Of a stretch of 64,000 nucleotides of DNA, positions 26,738 through 34,721 are shown piece after piece. The notes under the pieces were generated by a model. That model ran no database searches. It was not told the DNA's origin and saw only the letters and a list, made by a program, of their open reading frames with translations. The DNA is from Candidatus Treponema merdequi (GTDB lineage: Bacteria; Spirochaetota; Spirochaetia; Treponematales; Treponemataceae), in NCBI GenBank assembly GCA_018064525.1, contig JAGHVB010000006.1, positions 53,254 through 117,253 on the forward strand, in the 5' to 3' direction. The translations under genes were made by a program, and so were the position numbers. Position 1 is the first letter of the stretch. Each line of letters opens with the position of its first letter.

Positions 26738-26871
26738 GTGGCAACTGTAGTTGAGATAGAAAATGCATTAAAAAATCTCACAGAAGATGGAAGAATCCTA
26801 GAGAATATTGTATAGAATCGATTGAAGAAAGAATTACCTACGCATTATATGAAAAGTTAAATACAAAGTAA
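26738..26871 (+). pseudogene. Small frameshifted gene after the hsdS fragment
   Basis: A GTG directly after the duplicated hsdS stop, with GAGGTAAA just upstream, opens MATVVEIENALKNLTEDGR and then stops early. One frame over, the sequence continues NPREYCIESIEERITYALYEKLNTK to the TAA at 26869-26871. One missing base would join these into a protein of about 44 residues. No family was recognised; it is probably a decayed accessory gene or gene end of the restriction locus. Confidence 0.45.
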
Positions 26872-26945
26872 TCAATCATAAATGATCATTTAAAAACAGA
26901 TTAATTCTTTAAAAAATGAAAATAACTAATAGATTATGTCAAAAC

Positions 26946-26974
26946 TTGACAAAATAATTAACTTAGGTTAATTT
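26946..26974 (+). promoter_or_regulatory. Internal promoter before the AAA ATPase gene
   Basis: A consensus TTGACA (26946-26951), 17-bp spacer and TAATTT (26969-26974), then AGAGGT and the ATG at 26991. The second half of the island (ATPase, RelE-like, hsdM, HEPN-like) can therefore be transcribed independently of hsdR and hsdS. Confidence 0.6.
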
Positions 26975-26990
26975 CTATATAGAGGTAAAT

Positions 26991-28160
26991 ATGCTTTTAG
27001 GATTTGGTGGTAGAAACTGTTGGTGTTTTAAGGATTGGATGCAAATTGACATGTCTCTTGGGGATGGTGTTCCTTCTGATGTTTCTATGGGGCTTCCTGC
27101 ATGTACTGCAATGTGTTTTAAAGGAGCAAATGCTTCTGGTAAAACTAATGCACTAAAAGTTTATTCATTTATTAATGATTTTGCTACTTTTAGCTTTTCA
27201 GACAGAGCTGATAAAAACATTATGTTTTCTTCATTCTTTCATAATGATGAACCGGCAGAGTTTTACGCTGAATTTATTACAAATGATATTTATTATCGTT
27301 ATGAATTAACAGTTTCAAAAAAAGCAGTGATCAAAGAACAATTATTCAGAAAAAAAAATGAAGATGGTTCTCGAGAAACAGAAATCTTTGTTCGAGAAAA
27401 TAATGAAATCACAAAAAATTCTTTATACAGAGGTCATAAAGACATTCTATTTAGAGATAATGCTTCATTTATCAGTACTTTAAAACAATATAATCTACCT
27501 GAAATTTCTGATATTTATGATTTCTTTTTTAGAACTGTTGCAAATGTAGGTTATTACGGAATAAATGACCGTGGAGAAGAAGATCCAGAAGGGTTAACTG
27601 AATATTATTATAAGCATCCAGAAGATTTAAATTTTGCTATTCAAAAGATAAAATACTTTGATACAGGAATTGAAAATATCGAAATAAAAACTCGTGTTGA
27701 TGAAAAAGGTGTTATTAGAGTATATCCAGTTTTTTTCCACTCAGTTTCAGACAAAAATACAAAGCCAATGGCTTTTGGAGAAGAATCACGAGGAACACAA
27801 GCTTTATATTGCAAACTTGTAAACTATTACGAAGTTCTTAGCAAAGGCGGAGTTCTTGTTCTAGATGAATTTGACGTCAATCTCCATCCAGATATTTTGC
27901 CATATCTTTTAGATTGGTTCATAAAAAAAGAAAATAATCCAAAACATGCACAGATACTTTTTACAACACATAATTCAGATATTATGGATATTCTTGGTAG
28001 ATATCGTACCTATCTTTTTGAAAAAGAAGAAGGAGAAAGTTTTTGCTATAGACTTGATGAACCAAAATCACCAAGTTTACGCAACGATCGTCCACTTTCT
28101 GTTCCTTATAAAAAGCACCTGATTGGAGGATTCCCTAAAATTGCCACCAAAGAAGAGTAA
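26991..28160 (+). CDS. AAA-family ATPase, RloA/COG1106-like
   Basis: A 389-residue ATPase of the ABC/SMC-like AAA_15/AAA_21 type. The N-terminus reads MLLGFGGRNCWCFKDW, then Walker A GANASGKTN near residue 44, a signature-like FGEESRGTQAL near 262, Walker B GVLVLDEFDVNLHP near 285 and the H-loop FTTHNSD near 326. Proteins of this class occur as R-linked ORFs (RloA) inside type I hsd loci and as sensor ATPases of defence systems, usually with a nuclease or TOPRIM partner. Here the partner RloB is absent and a RelE-like gene overlaps its 3' end. Sensor or regulator of that partner is the working inference. Confidence 0.85.
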   Translation: MLLGFGGRNCWCFKDWMQIDMSLGDGVPSDVSMGLPACTAMCFKGANASGKTNALKVYSFINDFATFSFSDRADKNIMFSSFFHNDEPAEFYAEFITNDIYYRYELTVSKKAVIKEQLFRKKNEDGSRETEIFVRENNEITKNSLYRGHKDILFRDNASFISTLKQYNLPEISDIYDFFFRTVANVGYYGINDRGEEDPEGLTEYYYKHPEDLNFAIQKIKYFDTGIENIEIKTRVDEKGVIRVYPVFFHSVSDKNTKPMAFGEESRGTQALYCKLVNYYEVLSKGGVLVLDEFDVNLHPDILPYLLDWFIKKENNPKHAQILFTTHNSDIMDILGRYRTYLFEKEEGESFCYRLDEPKSPSLRNDRPLSVPYKKHLIGGFPKIATKEE

Positions 28161-28626
28161 TCCTAAAAAAGAAAAATTTCTCTCAAGTCTACCTCAGCAT
28201 GATTTTATTTCCGATATTGCAGATGTAAAAGGAAAGTTGTCTTTTAATTTAAAGTATTTTGATAGTAATCAAGAAGCCGGACAGGATTTTAAAGATTGGA
28301 ATGATAAACAGAAACAAGAACTTTTGGAGAAATTGCGTGATTATTCACGAGAAAGTAAAACTTATTGGCTTAATCAACGAATTGGCTCTGGTGGATTAAA
28401 AGTCCTTGAAATCTACGGAGATTTTCCTCGAAATACTGATTTTGAATATCCTCTCCATGTACCTAATGATGTACGCTGGGCAAGATTCAGAATGGAAAGT
28501 GCTATGAGACTTGTAGGATTTTTTGTATCAGAGGAATCAGCAAAAAGCAAACAATTATCAGTCGATGTCTTTTATGTAGTATTTTTAGATAAAGATCATC
28601 GCTTTTATAAGATGGAGAAACAATAG
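28141..28626 (+). CDS. RelE/ParE-like partner of the AAA ATPase
   Basis: A protein of about 161 residues overlapping the ATPase gene by 20 bp. The layout recalls RelE/ParE toxins: a helix with FDSNQEAGQDFKDWNDKQKQ (the Fxxxx...W pattern of the first helices), then WARFRMESAMRLVGFFV, FYVVFLD and a final KDHRFYKME. The start is uncertain: the TTG at 28141 lies 11 nt after GGAGG (28125-28129), while a TTG at 28123 would overlap that site. No antitoxin gene is next to it; the ATPase may take that role. Family membership is an inference from pattern, not an alignment. It ends 1 nt before hsdM. Confidence 0.55.
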   Translation: MPPKKSNPKKEKFLSSLPQHDFISDIADVKGKLSFNLKYFDSNQEAGQDFKDWNDKQKQELLEKLRDYSRESKTYWLNQRIGSGGLKVLEIYGDFPRNTDFEYPLHVPNDVRWARFRMESAMRLVGFFVSEESAKSKQLSVDVFYVVFLDKDHRFYKMEKQ

Positions 28627-28627
28627 A

Positions 28628-30229
28628 ATGAATATTACAGAACTTTCAACAAATACAAAACGCATGATTGATGATATCAAGACAGTATGTGCAAACTACG
28701 GACTTGGTAACGCAGCAAGTGAATCCAAAATCATTACACAGATTTTCTTGTATAAATTCTTAAATGATAAATTCCTCTACGAAGCAAAAAAGCTTAATCC
28801 TGATTTCTTAAAGCTCAGCGATGATGAATATCAGATTATGCTTTTCAGCATGAATCCTAATGTTGCAAAGTTTAATAAGAATCAGCTTCTTTCTGACCTT
28901 TATACACATAAAGACGAAAAGGATTTCCATACAACTTTTGATAAAACAATTACTTCCATTGCAGAAGATAATGCTTCAATCTTTAGTGTAAGTGCTGGTA
29001 GTGAAGATAAAATAAAACTTTTTGAAAACTTAAGTCAGTATGTAATTGAATCTGAAAAGAAAGATGCTTTCTGCCGTGCAATGATGGACAAAATTGTAGA
29101 CTTTAGTTTTGAAGATGTATTTGAACAGAAGTACGATTTCTTTGCACAGATTTTTGAATATCTCATTAAAGACTATAACAAAGATTTTGGTAAATATGCT
29201 GAATACTACACACCAAATGTTATTGCTAGAATTATTGCCCGTATTCTTGTAAAAAAATCTGTAAGAAATGTTAAAATCTATGATCCAGCCGCAGGTTCTG
29301 GTACATTACTTTTGGCATTGGCACATCAGATTGGTGAAGATAACTGTTCAATTTATAGTCAGGACATTTCTCAGAAATCAAATGAATTTCTTCGCTTGAA
29401 TCTTATTTTGAATAACCTTGTTCATTCATTACAAAACATTGTCCATGATGATACACTGGTAACTCCTCGTCATTTAAATGCTGCAAAGAATGATATTGCC
29501 CATTTTGATTACATTGTAAGTAATCCTCCTTTCAAAACAGACTTCAGCGAAACTCGTGATACTCTTGCAAGTGAAAATTATAAAAAACGATTCTGGGCTG
29601 GTGTTCCAAATATTCCTGCAACAAAAAAAGAAAGCATGGCAATCTATCTTATGTTCATGCAGCATATTATTGCTTCTTTGAACGAAAAGGGAAAAGCCGC
29701 AATCGTTGTTCCTACAGGATTCCTTACAGCTCAGTCAAAAATCGAAAAAACAATCCGCGAAGAATTATGTGTAAAAAATCATTGGCTTCGTGGTGTTGTT
29801 TCAATGCCTTCTAACATCTTTGCTACAACAGGTACAAATGTTTCAATCATCATTATTGATAAACAGAACACATCTGACAAAGTAATGCTGATGGATGCTT
29901 CAAAACTCGGTGAAAAAGTAAAAGAAGACGGAAAGAACCAGAAAACAGTTCTTAAACCAGAAGAAATTGAGAAGATTGTAAACACTTTCAACAATGAAGA
30001 AGTTGTAGATGATTTCAGTATTCTTGTTTCTTATGAAGATCTTGCAAAGAAAAATTGCAGCTTTAGTGCCGGTCAGTATTTTGAAGTAAAGATTGACTAT
30101 GTCGAACTCACCCCTGAACAGTTCAAAGAAAAAATGTATGGATTTAAAAGTAATCTTAATTCTTTCTTTGAAGAGGGTCATAAGCTGGAAGATGAGATTA
30201 AGAATCAGTTAGGGAAACTAGGGATATAA
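28628..30229 (+). CDS. hsdM: Type I restriction-modification N6-adenine methyltransferase
   Basis: A 533-residue methylase subunit. The SAM-binding motif I is DPAAGSGTLL near residue 220 and the catalytic motif IV is SNPPFKTDF near 298, the form for N6-adenine. An N-terminal helical domain (about 1-150) and a C-terminal tail that contacts HsdS complete the family layout. With HsdS it modifies the host site; with HsdR it forms the nuclease. Its ATG is 1 nt after the previous stop, with GGAG in the end of that gene, so translation is probably coupled. The usual order hsdM-hsdS is broken: hsdM is here separated from hsdS by four to five genes or gene fragments. Confidence 0.95.
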   Translation: MNITELSTNTKRMIDDIKTVCANYGLGNAASESKIITQIFLYKFLNDKFLYEAKKLNPDFLKLSDDEYQIMLFSMNPNVAKFNKNQLLSDLYTHKDEKDFHTTFDKTITSIAEDNASIFSVSAGSEDKIKLFENLSQYVIESEKKDAFCRAMMDKIVDFSFEDVFEQKYDFFAQIFEYLIKDYNKDFGKYAEYYTPNVIARIIARILVKKSVRNVKIYDPAAGSGTLLLALAHQIGEDNCSIYSQDISQKSNEFLRLNLILNNLVHSLQNIVHDDTLVTPRHLNAAKNDIAHFDYIVSNPPFKTDFSETRDTLASENYKKRFWAGVPNIPATKKESMAIYLMFMQHIIASLNEKGKAAIVVPTGFLTAQSKIEKTIREELCVKNHWLRGVVSMPSNIFATTGTNVSIIIIDKQNTSDKVMLMDASKLGEKVKEDGKNQKTVLKPEEIEKIVNTFNNEEVVDDFSILVSYEDLAKKNCSFSAGQYFEVKIDYVELTPEQFKEKMYGFKSNLNSFFEEGHKLEDEIKNQLGKLGI

Positions 30230-30233
30230 GGTT

Positions 30234-31112
30234 ATGGGTAATACAATTGATTTCATAAAAACTTTAATAGCAGCAGAACGTTATAAAGATTATGAAAAAG
30301 ACTACTGGGGAGAATGTGATTTAGTTATTGTTTCAAAAAATGAATATAAGAAAAGAAAAGATGCAATAGAGCAATGGAAAAATACAAATTTAAATAGACA
30401 TTTGATAAAAACAGAGATAGCTACTGCTATTATTTGGTTAATAGAAACTTTAAAGTCATATATTAATTATGATTATCTAAGCAAATATGATTATTATATA
30501 AAAATTGCAAATGTTATAGAAAAAAATATAAATTGCAGCGATAAAGAGTTACTTTTATTAATACTCAAAGAATTAGAAAGTGATAATTGGATAAAAGATA
30601 GTATTTCTGGATTTACTGTAATTGAGTCAAATCTTAAAACCTGGCTTGACTTCGGAATGGAACATAATGATCCTTTTTTTGTAAAATTCATGGCATTGTG
30701 GTTTGCTTTTAACCAAGAGTATAATAGATTTCCCGGCAATGATGAAAATGGAAATTCTGATATAGAATATGCTAAAATCAAAGAGTTTTGTGAAAATTAT
30801 ATGGATAAACTTTTATCGATATATGATTTAGTTTTTAAGTCTCCATTTATTGATATTTTTACAGAAAAACCTGTAAAAGACATGAAAAAGGGATTTACAT
30901 CTAAACATCAGAAGAAATATTGTAGAGATTTAATTTATGGCACACATGAGGAAAAGACTATAGCCATTTTTCAAATAATGTATCAAGTTCGTTGCAATTT
31001 ATTTCATGGAGGGAAATCACCTAATATAGATCGAGATCTAGATTTAGTACGTTATTCTGGAGAAATATTAGAAATATATCTCAGCGTTGTTATGAAAAAA
31101 GATATATGGTAA
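30234..31112 (+). CDS. HEPN-like protein at the end of the restriction island
   Basis: A 292-residue, Lys/Glu/Asn/Tyr-rich protein starting 4 nt after hsdM. Near the C-terminus (about 253-258) it has RCNLFH, the R-x4-H signature of HEPN ribonucleases, in the context YQVRCNLFHGGK; the segment FMALWFAFNQEYNRF near 158 matches the LWxAFNxxY pattern of Apea-like HEPN proteins. HEPN domains of this type cleave RNA in toxin and abortive-infection systems. The remaining N-terminal part has no recognised domain. Base composition is more AT-rich than hsdM, which fits accessory cargo. HEPN assignment is inferred from these two motifs. Confidence 0.6.
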   Translation: MGNTIDFIKTLIAAERYKDYEKDYWGECDLVIVSKNEYKKRKDAIEQWKNTNLNRHLIKTEIATAIIWLIETLKSYINYDYLSKYDYYIKIANVIEKNINCSDKELLLLILKELESDNWIKDSISGFTVIESNLKTWLDFGMEHNDPFFVKFMALWFAFNQEYNRFPGNDENGNSDIEYAKIKEFCENYMDKLLSIYDLVFKSPFIDIFTEKPVKDMKKGFTSKHQKKYCRDLIYGTHEEKTIAIFQIMYQVRCNLFHGGKSPNIDRDLDLVRYSGEILEIYLSVVMKKDIW

Positions 31113-31119
31113 TTACTAA

Positions 31120-32247
31120 TTATTCCACTTTCACACATCCAAAGCAATTTTCATCGAAGGACAAAAGCTCGTCAATCATAGCTTTTGTCTTTTGTGACAC
31201 AGCGGTGACACGTGCAGCAGTGTACAGGTCGCCGCTTTTTTTATCTCCTGTCACAACGAGCGGGTTGATGTAACGCTGCTTTACTTTGAGGTTTACGCAG
31301 TAGTGATTTTTAAGTGGAATTTTTGAACGCGTGATTTTTGTAAACGAGCGGTATGTTCTGTAGAGGACACAGAATTTTTCGATTGATAAAGGCCAGCACG
31401 AGATGTCTGTATTTTCCGTAATTTTTACGTCCGGGTTCTGTTCAATTATTTTATCAAGTCTTTCTATAATTTCTCGTTCGGACATTTCAAAGAAATCTTT
31501 TTCCTGCAAAAGACCAAGTTCCACTGCAATATTTAAAATCTCTGCCGGAAACTGCATTGCCATTTTGTCTTCGTTTTTCTGTAAGAAAAGACCGATGTCG
31601 GTCGTGCGTTTTGTGTAGAGTTCAGCGGTTGAAAGTGTTTTAAAGCCGGGTTCTGGAAGTCCGTCTTCGTTTGTGCAGAGAACAAGATCGTCGTACATCA
31701 TTTTGATTTCGTCGAGCGAAAAAGATTCGGTTAAGGACCATGTTCCACTTAACGCAGCGCCGGAAGGAAACATGTATTCGAGGCGGTCTGCAGAGAGCTG
31801 TGGTACTTCGTTGTCGCAGACTGGATATTTGTGATAGTCGTTTACTTGGTCGAGTGTGAGCCCGTCTTGTTTGAGGCAGGCAAGGAGTTCTTTAGAATGA
31901 GCGAGCATTGAGCTGTTGTCTTCTTCGGTTGATGTCTGTGTAAGTGAATCGCCTTTTCTAAAATCCGAAACATGGCTGAATGCAGGAGTTGAAACATCGT
32001 GCAGAAGGCCTGCGATTGTCTGTGCTTTGTCGTGGGTAAAGTGCCATGCAATCAGCGCAACGCCGACTGAGTGATCAAAGCGTGAATAGTAAAAGTTGTT
32101 TGAAAAAAATGGAGTCCAGTCAGTTCCGCAGAGAAGGCCGACACCTTTTAAGCGTGTGAAAATCGGAATGGACAGATATTTGCTCAAAAAGTCGGGTTTG
32201 TCGCCTGAGAGAATGTTATGATAAAGCTCAGTAAAGTTTTCGTACAT
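31120..32247 (-). CDS. HD-domain phosphohydrolase
   Basis: A 375-residue protein. The HD metal motif is visible: FDHSVGVALIAWHF, then LLHDVSTPAFSHVSDF (His-Asp pair with the downstream His and Asp), as in dGTPase/SAMHD1-like and broader HD phosphohydrolases. A nucleotide or nucleotide-second-messenger substrate is usual; which one cannot be told. The start at 32247 (MYENFTELY) is chosen because a -35/-10 pair ends 7 nt before it and there is no ribosome site; the frame could begin at 32283 but that codon overlaps the -35. It reads towards the restriction island and ends 7 bp from it without a clear terminator. Confidence 0.78.
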   Translation of the reverse strand: MYENFTELYHNILSGDKPDFLSKYLSIPIFTRLKGVGLLCGTDWTPFFSNNFYYSRFDHSVGVALIAWHFTHDKAQTIAGLLHDVSTPAFSHVSDFRKGDSLTQTSTEEDNSSMLAHSKELLACLKQDGLTLDQVNDYHKYPVCDNEVPQLSADRLEYMFPSGAALSGTWSLTESFSLDEIKMMYDDLVLCTNEDGLPEPGFKTLSTAELYTKRTTDIGLFLQKNEDKMAMQFPAEILNIAVELGLLQEKDFFEMSEREIIERLDKIIEQNPDVKITENTDISCWPLSIEKFCVLYRTYRSFTKITRSKIPLKNHYCVNLKVKQRYINPLVVTGDKKSGDLYTAARVTAVSQKTKAMIDELLSFDENCFGCVKVE

Positions 32248-32254
32248 TGAAATT

Positions 32255-32283
32255 ATTTTATATGGAATTTGAAAAGTTGTCAT
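32255..32283 (-). promoter_or_regulatory. Promoter predicting a leaderless HD-hydrolase mRNA
   Basis: Minus strand: ATGACA (32278-32283), 17-bp spacer, TAAAAT (32255-32260), then 7 nt to the ATG at 32247. No Shine-Dalgarno is present. Confidence 0.5.
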
Positions 32284-32425
32284 TAAGGCGCGGGTATTGA
32301 AGTGATGAGTTCTGTTAGACGTCTGCGGGTTTTGAATTGAGTTATGTCATTTTTGATATAAAGTCATTCTTTAATATCAAAAAATTCCGTATTCAAAAAA
32401 ATTATTTTTCTGTAAAATGGAGGTT

Positions 32426-33778
32426 ATGTTTACTTTGATTAAATCAAAATTTTCAGGCATGTCGGATTATAAGAAAAGACTTTTGAAAATATTTGTTCCG
32501 ATTATGCTCAGTAATTTAATTGCTCAGCTTCAGATGATGATTGACCGAATATTTTTAGGTCGTCTTGGTATTCTCTATATGAGTGCAGTTGGAAACGCAA
32601 TGAATCCAATCTGGACTACAATGTCATTTTGTTTTTCACTTTCTGTCGGAGCTTCGATTCTGGTAAGTCAGTCTGTCGGTGAAAAAGACATCGATAAAGC
32701 AAAAGAATATACTGCATCACTTGTAAAATTTCATAACATAATTCCAATTGCATTATTTTTCTTCTGGCTGTTTGGAAGCAGAATTATTTTTAATCTTCTG
32801 GGTGTAACAGATCCAGTCGTAATGAAATACTGCATCACTTATGCAAGAATTTATTCACCTGTATTTTTGCTTATCGGTCTTGGAAATTCGTATACTGCGA
32901 TTTTACAGAGTTCAAATTATACAAAGCCGCTTGCGATTTACAGTTTGATAAGAAGTTTAACAAACATTGTTTTGGACTGGCTTTTGATTTTCGGAAACTG
33001 CGGTTTTCCGCGAATGGAAATTGCAGGTGCTGCACTTGGAACTACAATAGCAGAATATGTCGGTGCAGGTTACCTTTGTTATTATGTTATTTCAAGAAGA
33101 AAGAAATTTCTTACAGGTCCTGGAATAAGACAGATAATCAGTGCAAAGATAAGGCCTTATTTAAAATCATGTCTGCTTGGACTTCCGACAGCGATGGAAG
33201 ATTTTCTCTGGAACTTTGGAAATCTCTGCATCATGCGAATTTTAAATTCGATTAACAGTCAGGCTGCGGGAATCTATTCAATGGTATTTACCGTAGAAAT
33301 AATTTTCGTCGTTATTTTCTGTGCAATCGGAAGCGGAACATTAACTCTCACGGGAGAAGCTACTGGTTCAAAAGATCTTGGTCTTTATCGCCGCGTCGTC
33401 GGAATTTCAATCAGGTGGTCATGCTATGTTGCACTTGTCGCACTTGCCATATGTTCCATCTGGCCAAAGCCTGTACTCGGACTTTTTACAACTGACCAGG
33501 CAGTTATCGATGAATCAGTCATCTACATCATTCTCGTTTGTGTAAACATGTTCGGTAAACTCGGCAATATCATCATCGGCAACGGAATCCGCGGTTACGG
33601 CGACACAATTTGGATGCTCATCACCCAGATAATCGGAACTGTCCAGGTCATTGCTCTTGCGGCACTTTTTGTTTTCGTCTTCAAGTTTGGAATGCTCGGC
33701 GTATTCTTTGCAGTTATCGCAGACGAACTTATCAGGGCGGCAATCAACGCAATCCGATTCTTCAGAATTAAGTTTTAG
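32426..33778 (+). CDS. MATE-family multidrug/cation efflux pump
   Basis: A 450-residue inner-membrane protein with about 12 hydrophobic segments and the MATE signature in the first helix pair (IFVPIMLSNLIAQLQMMIDRIFLG) and its counterpart in the second half. It exports organic cations or drugs in exchange for Na+ or H+. The start is uncertain: the ATG at 32426 is 7 nt after TAAAAT (leaderless type); the upstream ATG at 32417 lies inside that -10 region, and a TTG at 32435 would be 10 nt after GGAGG. A terminator follows and a regulator of the AraC family is next. Confidence 0.85.
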   Translation: MFTLIKSKFSGMSDYKKRLLKIFVPIMLSNLIAQLQMMIDRIFLGRLGILYMSAVGNAMNPIWTTMSFCFSLSVGASILVSQSVGEKDIDKAKEYTASLVKFHNIIPIALFFFWLFGSRIIFNLLGVTDPVVMKYCITYARIYSPVFLLIGLGNSYTAILQSSNYTKPLAIYSLIRSLTNIVLDWLLIFGNCGFPRMEIAGAALGTTIAEYVGAGYLCYYVISRRKKFLTGPGIRQIISAKIRPYLKSCLLGLPTAMEDFLWNFGNLCIMRILNSINSQAAGIYSMVFTVEIIFVVIFCAIGSGTLTLTGEATGSKDLGLYRRVVGISIRWSCYVALVALAICSIWPKPVLGLFTTDQAVIDESVIYIILVCVNMFGKLGNIIIGNGIRGYGDTIWMLITQIIGTVQVIALAALFVFVFKFGMLGVFFAVIADELIRAAINAIRFFRIKF

Positions 33779-33790
33779 TGGAATTTATAG

Positions 33791-33820
33791 GGCAGCTGGT
33801 CTAAACTGGCTGCCTTTTTT
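33791..33820 (+). terminator. Terminator after the MATE gene
   Basis: GGCAGC and GCTGCC pair around an internal loop, followed by six T residues. Confidence 0.75.
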
Positions 33821-33822
33821 AC

Positions 33823-33878
33823 TTATTTTGATGTTAGTGTCAAAATAAGTTGTGAATTTGATACTTTTCGTGTATTAT
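33823..33878 (+). promoter_or_regulatory. Promoter and operator of the AraC-family gene
   Basis: TTGTGA (33850-33855), 17-bp spacer and TATTAT (33873-33878) end 6 nt before the ATG at 33885, predicting a leaderless mRNA. Immediately upstream is the perfect inverted repeat TTATTTTGA - 8 nt - TCAAAATAA (33823-33848), a candidate activator or autoregulatory site abutting the -35. Confidence 0.5.
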
Positions 33879-33884
33879 TTTGAT

Positions 33885-34721
33885 ATGCAGACATATACGC
33901 ACGAAAACATTCTGCATAAAAAGCAGTTTGACCTTCAGTTTACTATTCGCTTTGACCTCATAATCGACAATAATTTTTATTCTCCGTTCCACTGGCATAA
34001 TCATATCGAAGTAATTTACATGCTCGAAGGAAAAGTTGAGCTCACGATTGAAAACAAATCACGCATTCTTGAGCCCGGAGAAATTGCAATCGTCAATTCA
34101 GAAAAGATTCACTCGTCAAAGCTCCACGGAAAAGCAAAATACATTCTTCTGCAGGTTCCACTTAGCGCTTTAAGTACAGTGGATGGCGACGCTGATAATT
34201 ATGTTTATCTTGATTACATTCCAAAAGAAAATACTGCAAAAATGGCGAATGTCCTCATGCAGATGCTCGATGTTTCAAACGGCACTGCACCTGGAATTAA
34301 ATTAAAATTTGTTTCGCTTTTATATGAGCTTCTGTTTGTGATGATTTCTTCGTATCGTGCGAAAACAATTTTAAGTGAGATTTCTGTTTTTTCAAAAAGT
34401 GGAATTAACCGCATATCGCCTGTCATTTCATATATCGAAAAAAATTTTCGAAAAGAGATTTCACTTTCAGATGCTGCTTCGATAATTAATGTCACTCCCG
34501 AGCACCTCTGCCGAATTTTTAAAGCTTACACAAAGCAGACACTTACCGAGTACATCACATCGCTCCGCATTGCGTCGTTCTATCAGTCGCTTCAGAATTC
34601 CACAGAAAAAATTTCAACTCTTCTTGAAGAAAACGGAATAAAAAATTATAAAGTTTTCATCAGAGAGTTTAAAAAAACATACGGAAAAACTCCGCAGCAG
34701 ATCAGACAGGGGAAAAATTAA
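33885..34721 (+). CDS. AraC-family transcriptional regulator with cupin sensor domain
   Basis: A 278-residue regulator. Residues about 20-90 form a cupin-like sugar-sensing domain (FHWHNHIEVIYMLEGKVELTI ... LEPGEIAIVNSEKIHS). The C-terminal 100 residues hold two helix-turn-helix units of the AraC type (ISLSDAASIINVTPEHLCRIFKAYT and an EENGIKNYKVFIREFKKTYGKTPQQIR tail). The effector and targets are unknown; the neighbouring MATE pump is a candidate. The start at 33885 (MQTYTHE) is favoured over an upstream codon at 33852 because the promoter overlaps the latter. Its TAA overlaps the next ATG by one base. Confidence 0.88.
   Translation: MQTYTHENILHKKQFDLQFTIRFDLIIDNNFYSPFHWHNHIEVIYMLEGKVELTIENKSRILEPGEIAIVNSEKIHSSKLHGKAKYILLQVPLSALSTVDGDADNYVYLDYIPKENTAKMANVLMQMLDVSNGTAPGIKLKFVSLLYELLFVMISSYRAKTILSEISVFSKSGINRISPVISYIEKNFRKEISLSDAASIINVTPEHLCRIFKAYTKQTLTEYITSLRIASFYQSLQNSTEKISTLLEENGIKNYKVFIREFKKTYGKTPQQIRQGKN

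Noticed and set aside
31120..32247. HD hydrolase as part of the restriction operon
   Set aside because: It is convergent with the island and has its own promoter, so only proximity links them.
32248..32283. Extended N-terminus of the HD hydrolase
   Set aside because: It overlaps the -35 and spacer of a promoter that points to the ATG at 32247.
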